Below, piece after piece: positions 16,424 through 23,616 of a stretch of 64,000 nucleotides of DNA (positions are counted from its first letter, which is position 1; every line of letters starts with the position of its first letter). Below the pieces are notes generated by a model that saw nothing but the letters and a program-made list of their open reading frames with translations, had not been told where the DNA came from and did not search any database. Both the position numbers and the translations under genes were made by a program. Source of the stretch: Sulfitobacter sp. M39 (lineage in GTDB: Bacteria; Pseudomonadota; Alphaproteobacteria; Rhodobacterales; Rhodobacteraceae). The stretch is taken from positions 2,728,001 to 2,792,000 of the forward strand of contig NZ_WMDZ01000001.1 of NCBI RefSeq assembly GCF_021735935.1. The letters run 5' to 3'.

Positions 16424-17713
16424 ATGATACATCCAGCCAGTCACTGCCCATTACTTGTACTGTCGCGTTCAGACGGACGCTCCGCGGTCGCGGCTGGCGC
16501 TTACATTGCGCGAACAAGAATGACCGACCAGCGTACCGGTCTGACCTATAACTACCGTAACACCCAGGGCTTGCTGGCAGAGGGTATGACCAACTGGGCA
16601 GGTTCGCCCGAACAGCTATGGAATGCTGCAGAACGATCCGAAAAGCGAATGAATTCGCGGGTCGCTCGGGAACTTCGCCCCGCGCTGCCCGCCGAGCTGC
16701 CGCTCAACGAACAACGCAGGCTTGTCCATGGATTTGCGTGCTGGCTTAAGGATGAATTTGGCGTCGCGGTACATTGGGTTATCCACGCGCCAAACTTCCA
16801 TGACAAACAGCAGGGCAAACGAATGTCTCAAGCAAGGAAATGCAGAGAGGGAGAAAAGAACTACCTTGCGGCACTTTTCGACCCCGCCAGAACCAACTTA
16901 AATTTTCACGGTCACATCCGGTTCACGACACGCCGCGTCGTAGATGGCGATTTTCTGGAGAAGACTCGCGAGCTTGATAGCAAGCAAACGGGCTCAGAAT
17001 GTGTCGTGAAAATTCGTGACGAGTGGCAGCGGAGGACCAACGCTGCTTTGGCGCGTTTGGGGAGCGAAGCTCGAATTGATCTGCGATCTTACGAGACAAT
17101 GTCAGCCGAAGGAGACGCGCCCGCAGGGCTACAGGCACAACATCACGCAGGGCCTAAGCGGACGGCTCGTAGCCGGGCGACGCTGGATGAAAATGTAGCT
17201 GGTGTACCAGATTTCTCTGCACAACGTGATGCTGCCCGAAACGCGAACGAGAAAAAGTGGATTTGCTGGTTGGAAATCAGGCACCTTGAGCGGGAAAGGA
17301 TGCGTCTGTTGGCCGCTGCAGAGCTTGCCGAAGCCCGAGAAAGGGCTCGGAAAGAAAGAGCTCTGAAAGAGAAAAAGCGGATCGCAGAAGCGAAGAGCGC
17401 TGAGGAACAACGCAGAGCAATTGAAGCAGCTACGACTATCGATCAGGTCAGCGTAGGTGATGATATGCTGGCAGCGGCGTTGCATTGGGCCCAGAGTGGA
17501 GCAGAAGCTCCCTCAACTTCTCAAGATTCGATTAAGCGACCCCATGAGCTTGGCGATCCTGATCACTGCGGCACCTCGCAAGGCAAAGACGAGTTCGATG
17601 AAGAGATCGACCCTGAAACCTATAATCTGCCGAGTGAGGAAACTCCTTTGATTAAACGACAGCGCATCAAAAAACCAACGGCTCACGTCCGTAGCCAGCG
17701 CGTACGCGGTTGA
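16424..17713 (+). CDS. mobA: MobA/MobL family relaxase (MOBQ type)
   Basis: The 429-residue protein begins with the MobA/MobL signature LSRSDGRSAVAAGAYIARTRM, with YNYRNTQGLLAEGMTNW after it and the metal-binding HxH motif in NLNFHGHIRFTTRR (about residue 163). The usual catalytic Tyr would be near the N-terminus. It nicks oriT and leads the strand into a recipient using a helper secretion system. The C-terminal half is a long charged coiled coil (ERERMRLLAAAELAEARERA, ALKEKKRIAEAKSAEEQRR), without the primase domain fused to MobA in IncQ plasmids; a separate primase-like gene lies downstream. No clear ribosome binding site is visible. Confidence 0.88.
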   Translation: MIHPASHCPLLVLSRSDGRSAVAAGAYIARTRMTDQRTGLTYNYRNTQGLLAEGMTNWAGSPEQLWNAAERSEKRMNSRVARELRPALPAELPLNEQRRLVHGFACWLKDEFGVAVHWVIHAPNFHDKQQGKRMSQARKCREGEKNYLAALFDPARTNLNFHGHIRFTTRRVVDGDFLEKTRELDSKQTGSECVVKIRDEWQRRTNAALARLGSEARIDLRSYETMSAEGDAPAGLQAQHHAGPKRTARSRATLDENVAGVPDFSAQRDAARNANEKKWICWLEIRHLERERMRLLAAAELAEARERARKERALKEKKRIAEAKSAEEQRRAIEAATTIDQVSVGDDMLAAALHWAQSGAEAPSTSQDSIKRPHELGDPDHCGTSQGKDEFDEEIDPETYNLPSEETPLIKRQRIKKPTAHVRSQRVRG

Positions 17714-17794
17714 GAGGGCAACCTGTACAACCCTTATCTAATTGAATGGGAAATTTATTCCGGCCAGCTGTCGTAACCAAGATTACCCTATAGA

Positions 17795-17825
17795 AGTAAA
17801 AAACGCCCTGGCCGTGAAGCCAGGG
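17795..17825 (-). terminator. Rho-independent terminator for the 270-residue gene
   Basis: CCCTGGC (17806-17812) and GCCAGGG (17819-17825) form a 7-bp GC-rich stem with a 6-nt loop. On the minus strand it is followed by a T-rich run ending in GTTTTTTAC. It lies 47 nt beyond the stop codon of the minus-strand gene. Confidence 0.7.
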
Positions 17826-17871
17826 TAATATCAGCTCCGCGAGGGAGCAGATATAGTTCGAACGCTGTAGG

Positions 17872-18684
17872 TTAGACGCTGATAACAAACGGCTTAGGAC
17901 AAGTATTTGCGCCTAAGATTTCCGATCTTAGTGAGTGGGATATCTCCCCCCACTGGTTAACACTCTCATGCGCTCCATAGCGGCTCATGCGGTATACACG
18001 GTAAGCATAAACCATCTGTCCTTCCTCCGGCAGGTCACGAACTATGAACGGCACAGCGCCCTCTCGATCGTCGGAAGGGATTCTGGCCCACCAAACTTTA
18101 GCACGGGAGATTTCTTTACCCAGTTGCTTGCATAGTGGAGAGATTTTCTTTTTTTCCGCGAGCGTCTCGTGGTTGCTCAAAGGCTTCGTTCGCAACTCAA
18201 GTTCCCGCTTAGCCAAGTAGCTGAAGAAATGTGCCTGTATATCAATGTGATCACAGCTGCTCATGCAAATATATCGGAAACTTTTAATCATCTTTACGAT
18301 GTCTTCATCGCTATACTCGATCAATTCCCGTCCGAATTTCAAGCGACGTTCTACAGCGGAAGAAATCCAATTTTTTACAACATTCTCCAGAAGCTGTGAT
18401 TTTGCATCCTCGAAGCTTGTAACTGAGACGCAGCAGGAAAAGTTAATGGCGTTCTTTTCGTTGGGGATCGGGCTCTGAAGAGCAACTTTCAAGCCCTCAT
18501 ATTGTCCGCAACTGTCGAACATGATGCTGACAGCGACAAAAACTTCGACTGAGCTTAGGGCGTTAGCCGTCCAAGCAGGAAAAGAGGTGTAAACCTTCTC
18601 CCTCAATTGAATCGCAGCGAGCTCGACGCTCGGCGGCAGATTTACAGGGAGGGCGATCGGGGATGCAAGCATGGTGTTCTCCAT
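17872..18684 (-). CDS. Hypothetical protein (270 aa)
   Basis: I do not recognise this 270-residue protein. It has no signal peptide; the middle is helical with several cysteines (INFSCCVSVTSFEDAK, YICMSSCDHIDIQAHFF) and the C-terminal third is mixed (KVWWARIPSDDREGAVPFIV, MVYAYRVYRMSRYG). The base composition is lower in GC than the core genes, like the rest of the island. A good terminator follows it. It stands between the relaxase and the primase-like gene, divergent from the latter, so it may concern maintenance or replication control, but nothing in the sequence shows that. Confidence 0.6.
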   Translation of the reverse strand: MENTMLASPIALPVNLPPSVELAAIQLREKVYTSFPAWTANALSSVEVFVAVSIMFDSCGQYEGLKVALQSPIPNEKNAINFSCCVSVTSFEDAKSQLLENVVKNWISSAVERRLKFGRELIEYSDEDIVKMIKSFRYICMSSCDHIDIQAHFFSYLAKRELELRTKPLSNHETLAEKKKISPLCKQLGKEISRAKVWWARIPSDDREGAVPFIVRDLPEEGQMVYAYRVYRMSRYGAHESVNQWGEISHSLRSEILGANTCPKPFVISV

Positions 18685-18862
18685 ATGCTTTTGGGTTTCG
18701 GTTTGAAGGATTTGGGATGAACATTCGCGATCTGGAAATGATCACTTTGTTCGTCCGTCTTGCCTCCTCTCAGCAGATGGAACCGATATGCGTCCGTCGG
18801 GAGAACTTTTTTCGCAGGCCAAAAATTGACTGCAGAAAATTAAGCGCAGTCGATTTTGAACG

Positions 18863-18893
18863 GCATTTACCGGGGCGTAGCTCCGGTAAATGC
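18863..18893. repeat. Strong hairpin covering the primase-like start codon
   Basis: GCATTTACCGGGGC (18863-18876) and GCTCCGGTAAATGC (18880-18893) can form a 14-bp stem (one G-T pair) with a GTA loop. The start codon of the following gene (18890-18892) lies in the 3' arm. It may be a translational control element or a single-strand priming site; see findings. Confidence 0.7.
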
Positions 18894-20407
18894 AACATGA
18901 TCACCGCACCCTATTCGACCTCCCATACGCACCCGCAGCAGCAGGCCTCTGCGCAGAAGACTACGTTCGCCTGCTACATCCTCCCAGCAGTCGTGGAAAA
19001 GCTACTCTGATGCAGTTGGACGGGAAAGAAGCGACGTTCTCCCGAACACATGACGTCAGGAACTTGCCCAACATCGTAGGTGCATGGCTGGATGTCTCCG
19101 GGTATATTGCACTCAATCGCTACTTCGGACCGAGAGCGCGTAATTCTCTTGCGGCCTTGAATGCACTGTATGTTGATCTGGATTTCCACACAGTCCCAAG
19201 CTGGCAAGGCGTCGCGCCCGAGGCTGTAGCCAAAGCTTTCCTTGCGTGCGTACATACAAAGGGTATCCCATTACCTTCTCTGTTGAACGATACTGGTCGG
19301 GGCCTGGCCGCAATTTGGTTAATCGAAGAGCTCCCTCCGCACGTCTTGCCGCGCTGGAGAAACACGATATCCGTATTGCAAGGCCTATTCAAAGAGTTTG
19401 GATCTGACCGCCGCTGCACCGACGCGGCGCGGGTATTTCGTCTGCCAGGGACGATCAATAGAAAATGCGGCCGAGAAGTCCGAGTGATCGAAGGTACTTT
19501 GCAGAGACTTCCATATGACGACCTCGCGGATTGTATATATGTCGCCGCTGGCAGACCCACCCGCGAGCAGCTTAAATCAAAGCGTCGCGCGGCCTCTTCT
19601 AAGAAACCGAGCAATTCACATAAAGCTGGAACCCTGAGAGGTTTGCCTGCGGCCCTCCGGTTTGGCCAGATACGCTACGATTTAGAGCGCCTGAGCGAAC
19701 ACTGGGGTGGGTTGGTGCCGGAGGGGCTGCGAAACACCTGGCTGCATCTCTATGCAACCTGTTTGACCCAGCAGCACAATGTCGCTGATCTGGAGGGTAT
19801 AGTCCGAACAGTAGCCTCTTTGGCCACGCCCGGCCTGCGGGATTGCGAGGTCGATGCCATCATCAAAAGTGCGCTTAAGCGTAGAGACGCACCATATGCG
19901 TCCAACCCAAATGTGGACGGCCGGCTGAACTACTCAGGTGGCACTGTCGCAGAACTTTTGTGCGTGCCGGATTCACTGGCGCGGCAGTTGCAACTTCGCC
20001 AAGTCTACTCATCAGAAGAACGGACTCGCCGAAACAAAGAGAGATTGACTGCGCGTCGTCGTCAACATGGTGTAAAACCGCGTGATAAGTATTTGGCTGC
20101 AAACACGATCTCCGCGCAAAAGCCATGGGTTGCTCATGGCTTATCAAGAAGCACTTGGTATCGCCGGGGGTGTCCGCCTTTGCCTAAAACACAAAAGCAC
20201 GACGATACCGCTGCTTCAGATGAGATAAGTCTGATCTCGCTCCCAGGGGCTTGCCACTCGGAACGACCAGAGAGACCGCCGCAGGCGGGATCTCCAACCA
20301 AAACACCCCCCCCCACCCCCACCGGAAAAACCCGAAAAAAACCGAAACCGGGCGAAACCCGGGAAAACTGGTCCCACGACGGCCTTTACCGCCAGCTAAG
20401 ACAATAG
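18890..20407 (+). CDS. Primase-polymerase-like replication protein (AEP fold, predicted)
   Basis: The first 200 of 505 residues show the spacing of archaeo-eukaryotic-type primases: acidic motif YVDLDFH (94-100), LNDTGRGLAAIW (132-143) where family members have a '.G.G.H..W'-like block, and CTDAARVFRLPGTINRK (176-192) with a third Asp. This is followed by a PriCT-like helical part. It probably primes or initiates replication of the excised or transferred element. The C-terminal 100 residues are basic and proline-rich (KTPPPTPTGKTRKKPKPGE), encoded by a C-tract. Large hairpins lie at both ends of the gene. The AEP assignment is by motif reading only. Confidence 0.7.
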   Translation: MQHDHRTLFDLPYAPAAAGLCAEDYVRLLHPPSSRGKATLMQLDGKEATFSRTHDVRNLPNIVGAWLDVSGYIALNRYFGPRARNSLAALNALYVDLDFHTVPSWQGVAPEAVAKAFLACVHTKGIPLPSLLNDTGRGLAAIWLIEELPPHVLPRWRNTISVLQGLFKEFGSDRRCTDAARVFRLPGTINRKCGREVRVIEGTLQRLPYDDLADCIYVAAGRPTREQLKSKRRAASSKKPSNSHKAGTLRGLPAALRFGQIRYDLERLSEHWGGLVPEGLRNTWLHLYATCLTQQHNVADLEGIVRTVASLATPGLRDCEVDAIIKSALKRRDAPYASNPNVDGRLNYSGGTVAELLCVPDSLARQLQLRQVYSSEERTRRNKERLTARRRQHGVKPRDKYLAANTISAQKPWVAHGLSRSTWYRRGCPPLPKTQKHDDTAASDEISLISLPGACHSERPERPPQAGSPTKTPPPTPTGKTRKKPKPGETRENWSHDGLYRQLRQ

Positions 20408-20435
20408 ATGGGAAAATTTGGATACAAGGAACCCA

Positions 20436-20481
20436 GCCATCTGCCTCTGTGCGCATCTTTCGACGCACAGAGGCAGATGGC
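20436..20481. repeat. Perfect 18-bp inverted repeat downstream of the primase-like gene
   Basis: GCCATCTGCCTCTGTGCG (20436-20453) and CGCACAGAGGCAGATGGC (20464-20481) form a perfect 18-bp stem with a 10-nt loop CATCTTTCGA. No T run follows on either strand, so a simple terminator is unlikely. It could be an origin or priming hairpin used by the neighbouring primase-like protein. Confidence 0.8.
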
Positions 20482-20541
20482 CAGTTTCCATAGAGGTGAT
20501 CTGCTGCAGTCGTCATGAAATCCAAATGACAGGAGCACTGC

Positions 20542-21087
20542 ATGTTTGACCAAAGTATCTCGGACGCCGCCTATTGGCCGGACGAACTATCTCGGGGGGA
20601 TATCGTCCTCTTTCGCTTTCCAGCTGTCGAGAGCGGCCTAAACGCCGCTAAGATGCGACCGTGCTTGGTCTTAGACCTTCACGGTCACGGTAACAACCGG
20701 CGCGCGACATTAGCCTATGGAACATCCGCGCAGACAGCTGCAAATCGAGGTTACGAAATTTGGGTTAAGCGTCGTTCGTCGATGGCTACCGCGGGCCTTA
20801 ATCGTCCAACACGCTTTGTCGGCAGCCGCAGGATTTCTACTTTGCTGTGTCAGGACGACTTTAGGTCTGGCCCGCTTGGGTCGCCCGTGATCGGGAAGTT
20901 GGATGACTATCTGCTGAAGCGTATGCATGCCATCCGCGCACGTTTGCAAGCCGACCACGACATCGCCATGGAAACCCTTCAGGAGAAGCGTGACGAACAC
21001 AAACGCTGGCTGTGTGAGGACTCTGCCTCGGCATCCCGAGAACTATCAAAATCCGCTTTGCCTCGACTCCGGGAGGGCGTGGCATGA
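20542..21087 (+). CDS. PemK/MazF-like toxin family protein
   Basis: The 181-residue protein begins with a PemK/MazF-like barrel (SRGDIVLFRFPAVESGLNAAKMRPCLVL, about residues 17-44, cf. the family's 'RGDI...GSE....RP.LV'). It continues LAYGTSAQTAANRGYEI and TRFVGSRRISTLLC. Its C-terminal 60 residues are an extra charged helix not found in short MazF toxins. MazF toxins are sequence-specific endoribonucleases. AGGAG lies eight bases before the ATG. It overlaps the next gene by four bases, in the toxin-first order, so that gene is the candidate antitoxin or partner. Confidence 0.68.
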   Translation: MFDQSISDAAYWPDELSRGDIVLFRFPAVESGLNAAKMRPCLVLDLHGHGNNRRATLAYGTSAQTAANRGYEIWVKRRSSMATAGLNRPTRFVGSRRISTLLCQDDFRSGPLGSPVIGKLDDYLLKRMHAIRARLQADHDIAMETLQEKRDEHKRWLCEDSASASRELSKSALPRLREGVA

Positions 21088-21509
21088 ATAAAGGTGCAAA
21101 CCTCGCAGATCTGACGTTTCAAGAGCTACTCCTGCGGACGTACGCGCAGTCACGCTGGGTCGCTACTTGTATACGGGCGGACGTGTTGCCGGAACTCCCT
21201 CCATCTTCTCGGCTGGGCGCAGAGCGGCTGCTTCGCTCGATAGCGTCACGACAGATATTTAGCGGCGGGTCCGTTGTCGAAATTGAGGTCTTAATGGATC
21301 GTATCAATACACTGGTCGATAGGGAGACCGAGCTGGTCGACTGTTGGGACAACGATCCTCACAACATGTCCGGACCGGCATGTTGGACGGAGCTTCACCG
21401 TACGAAAGTCGGGGAAAATCTTAGCCGAGCGAGGAGCGCTCTGGACGAGTTAGGTAGGCAGATTTCTACTGTACTGGATCATCGCGCGATAGGGGAGTTC
21501 GAAGTCTGA
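21084..21509 (+). CDS. Hypothetical protein, overlapping partner of the PemK-like gene
   Basis: The 141-residue protein is unrecognised. It is soluble and mainly helical (LLRTYAQSRWVATCIRADVL, VVEIEVLMDRINTLVDRETELVD, LSRARSALDELGRQISTVLD). Its start codon overlaps the stop of the PemK/MazF-like gene (ATGA), so the two are translated together. It has no obvious DNA-binding motif of a classical antitoxin. A neutralising role is an inference from the gene arrangement. Two hairpins follow it before the excisionase-like gene. Confidence 0.62.
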   Translation: MNKGANLADLTFQELLLRTYAQSRWVATCIRADVLPELPPSSRLGAERLLRSIASRQIFSGGSVVEIEVLMDRINTLVDRETELVDCWDNDPHNMSGPACWTELHRTKVGENLSRARSALDELGRQISTVLDHRAIGEFEV

Positions 21510-21525
21510 AGCTGGCCATATAAAA

Positions 21526-21588
21526 CATGCGGGGAAAATGGCCCGCATGGGCGCGTCGGTTATCGGTGCTGCTACACTTCCGACGCGC
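21526..21588. repeat. Two consecutive inverted repeats between cargo and integration genes
   Basis: CATGCGGG/CCCGCATG (21526-21533, 21542-21549; 8-nt loop) is followed at once by GCGCGTCGG/CCGACGCGC (21551-21559, 21580-21588; 20-nt loop). They lie 17 nt after the stop of the 141-residue gene. Transcription termination or binding by an excisionase/regulator are both possible. Confidence 0.6.
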
Positions 21589-21723
21589 CTCAATAAAATA
21601 AAGCATTCAAAAACAAAGGGATGCAATTTTTCCAAAGTATTTATTGGATTTTCTTTACCGTCCGAAATTCATCGGACCCACTCTTCTTATTGTAAGAAAA
21701 TTGGACAGAGAAACGAGCATTCC

Positions 21724-22020
21724 ATGAACGACACCAGCATCCCCTTGGGCTTCCCAACATTTATGGTTGACGGCGCACCATTAGCGCTAATCACCGGCGA
21801 GGAACTTGCAACTGCTATGCGTTACAAACGCGTCTGTGGTGCATTTCGCGCATGGTGTCAGAAACTTGGTATCACCACCGTAGAAGGCCGTAACAACCTT
21901 TACGATCCAAAGCACGTTCGGGCCCGCTTAGATGCAGCCCAGGGGGCCCAAGAACCCGCAGTAGAACTGCAACAAAAATTAAGCCTCACCGAACAAAGGA
22001 AAGCGCGCCGTGGTAAGTAA
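21724..22020 (+). CDS. Excisionase-like small protein
   Basis: The 98-residue protein (start at MNDTSIPLGFPTF; an upstream frame to 21538 runs through a hairpin and is unlikely) has a helix-turn-helix-like stretch: LITGEELATAMRYKRVCGAFRAWCQKLGI, read in two pieces at about residues 21-50. It continues EGRNNLYDPKHVRARLDAAQG. This resembles the small DNA-binding proteins encoded just ahead of tyrosine integrases. It overlaps the integrase start by 11 bases. A role in excision directionality is inferred from position and size. Confidence 0.62.
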   Translation: MNDTSIPLGFPTFMVDGAPLALITGEELATAMRYKRVCGAFRAWCQKLGITTVEGRNNLYDPKHVRARLDAAQGAQEPAVELQQKLSLTEQRKARRGK

Positions 22021-23167
22021 TTCGAAAAAGACCCGCATTGCTGGCGTTCATCGCGTAAAAAAGAAACTTTCGTGCGGCGGCTTGCGGACCTACCACTATG
22101 TATTCCGTGGGGGGCCGAAGTTCTGGTCCGACGTTTGCGACTATGATGAAGCTGATCCGCAGTACGTGCTGGACTACCAGGCGGCGCTGACAGGCACGCG
22201 TGTAAAGTCGAAAATAAGTGGGGAGGCAACAACGTACTACATCGATCGCTACCGCAGTTCTGCCGAATATAAGCGTTTGAAGCCACGGACACAGAGCGAT
22301 TATGAAAAATATCTGAAATCTTTCGAAGAAGAATTCGGTGTCGATCCAATCAAAATGTTCGAGGAAATGGAGGCGGTCGGTCAAATTAGGGAATGGCGCT
22401 CCAAATGGTCACATTCACCTAAACAGTACGACTATGCAGGCTCTGTCATCACGACTTTTCTGACTTGGTGTGTTGAAGCGGACAGCGCAATAACTGTTCA
22501 CTACCACAAGGATCAAAAGAAACTGTATAGCTCGAACCGTGCACAAATCATTTGGCTCCCATCTGAAATTGAGATGTTGCTGAATGAGGCGCGTCCTCAA
22601 GAGGTTCCGATTGTAATAGCCTTCTCCGAAGGTGGACTTGCACCACAGGATGTCGGCTTCTTAAAGCGCGAGCACGTACAAATGACGCCGAAGGGGCGGC
22701 GGCTCTACTTTCGGCGACAAAAAACCGAAAATGCTGTTAGTCTACCGGTGACAGAAGCTTTGGGGCAGCTAATCGACAGCCTCCCTGAAGACCAAGAGCT
22801 GTTGGTTACGTCCCTAACCGGTGGGCCACTTAAGGCGCTACGCGCTTCACAGGTGATCAGGGATATCAAACTCCGTCACAACGCAAAAGTTGATGCAGGT
22901 TTGCTGCCCATCCGTATTCGCGACGAGCTACGGCCATATGATATGAGAGGCACGGCTGCTACAGCACTATTGCGGGCAGGCTGTTCTCTGAACGAGATCG
23001 CAGTCACGATGGGATGGGGACTGCGTCACGCTTCCAACGTTATCGAGCGATATGCTGCCTTGGTTCCAGAAGTCACTGACGAGGTACATAAGAAACTTGT
23101 CAAAGCAAAACGCAAAGCTGCGAAATTAGAACGTAAAAAATCGAAGAAGGATAAAAAGTCATCGTGA
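22010..23167 (+). CDS. int: Tyrosine recombinase/integrase of the island
   Basis: The 385-residue protein (GTG start, AAAGGA upstream) has an N-terminal SAM-like core-binding domain (about 75-165) and a C-terminal catalytic domain. It has Lys238 (RRQKTENAVSLPV), the box II block PYDMRGTAATALLRAG with Arg313, GWGLRHASN, and the nucleophile Tyr348 in IERYAAL. The box I arginine expected in 'GLR' is Ala211 (SEGGLAPQDV) in my reading. A Lys-rich tail follows. It lies next to the tRNA-Cys attachment site and would integrate and excise the element. A terminator follows at 23253-23281. Confidence 0.9.
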   Translation: MVSNSKKTRIAGVHRVKKKLSCGGLRTYHYVFRGGPKFWSDVCDYDEADPQYVLDYQAALTGTRVKSKISGEATTYYIDRYRSSAEYKRLKPRTQSDYEKYLKSFEEEFGVDPIKMFEEMEAVGQIREWRSKWSHSPKQYDYAGSVITTFLTWCVEADSAITVHYHKDQKKLYSSNRAQIIWLPSEIEMLLNEARPQEVPIVIAFSEGGLAPQDVGFLKREHVQMTPKGRRLYFRRQKTENAVSLPVTEALGQLIDSLPEDQELLVTSLTGGPLKALRASQVIRDIKLRHNAKVDAGLLPIRIRDELRPYDMRGTAATALLRAGCSLNEIAVTMGWGLRHASNVIERYAALVPEVTDEVHKKLVKAKRKAAKLERKKSKKDKKSS

Positions 23168-23252
23168 ACTTCCAAGGGCTCACGAACGATCTGGGTGGTG
23201 AAAGCCGATAAACTATCGTGTGTCCTTCAGTTCAATAACTCAAATAATGGAG

Positions 23253-23281
23253 GCCGCGTGGAGTAATCTGCGCGGCTTTTT
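23253..23281 (+). terminator. Rho-independent terminator after the integrase
   Basis: GCCGCG (23253-23258) and CGCGGC (23271-23276) form a stem with a 12-nt loop, followed by TTTTT (23277-23281). It is 86 nt past the integrase stop. Confidence 0.75.
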
Positions 23282-23401
23282 CGCAGAGAATATTCCTACT
23301 TATTAGGCGGCTCGAAACAGCGCGTGTGTAAACCGACTTGTAAACTGACCATTTTTAGCGGCCGTCCATACAGGGAAAAATGCTGTAATTTCCATAAAAA
23401 T

Positions 23402-23454
23402 ATAGTGGAGGCGAGTAGGAGAATCGAACTCCTGTAGACGGATTTGCAATCCGC
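23402..23454 (-). repeat. Proximal attachment site: 53-bp direct repeat inside tRNA-Cys
   Basis: This segment includes the tRNA-Cys 3' part from the anticodon stem to CCA and a few bases beyond. It matches 3955-4007 with a single difference (G at 23437 against C). It marks the integrase-side junction of the island. Confidence 0.88.
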
Positions 23455-23479
23455 TGCGTAACCACTCCGCCAACTCGCC
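23406..23479 (-). tRNA. tRNA-Cys (anticodon GCA)
   Basis: Read on the minus strand, the acceptor arms GGCGAGT and ACTCGCC pair fully, with discriminator T and an encoded CCA. The anticodon loop TTGCAAA holds GCA, and the T arm AGGAG-TTCGATT-CTCCT is canonical. The length is 74 nt. It is the integration target of the island; insertion left an intact gene on this side. Confidence 0.95.
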
Positions 23480-23576
23480 TCGGCCGCGATGACGCGGCTG
23501 GCACATGGGCCGCTGGCCCCTATGCGTTTGGCGCTTATCCCGATTTTCTCGGGAAATGTCTAGCCCAGTTTAAAGC

Positions 23577-23604
23577 AAAACGGCGGGAAAAATATCTCCC
23601 GCCG
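23577..23604 (-). terminator. Rho-independent terminator after proB
   Basis: CGGCGGGA (23581-23588) and TCCCGCCG (23597-23604) form an 8-bp GC-rich stem. On the minus strand it is followed by TTTT, 12 nt after the proB stop codon. Confidence 0.75.
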
Positions 23605-23616
23605 TGAAAGGGTCAA

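Larger units (their letters stand above)
3955..23454. mobile_element. Integrative and mobilizable element inserted in tRNA-Cys (about 19.5 kb)
   Basis: The element is delimited by 53-bp direct repeats (3955-4007 and 23402-23454, one mismatch at 3990/23437) that correspond to the 3' part of tRNA-Cys. The integrase lies at the tRNA end, as usual for tRNA-targeting islands, and the full tRNA is restored there. Inside are an integrase, an excisionase-like gene, a MOBQ-type relaxase with divergent TraD-like gene and oriT-like site, a primase-like replication gene, and defence/stress cargo. No mating-pair genes are present, so transfer would need a helper conjugative element. Coding sequence inside is less GC-rich than the flanks by eye. 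Confidence 0.85.
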
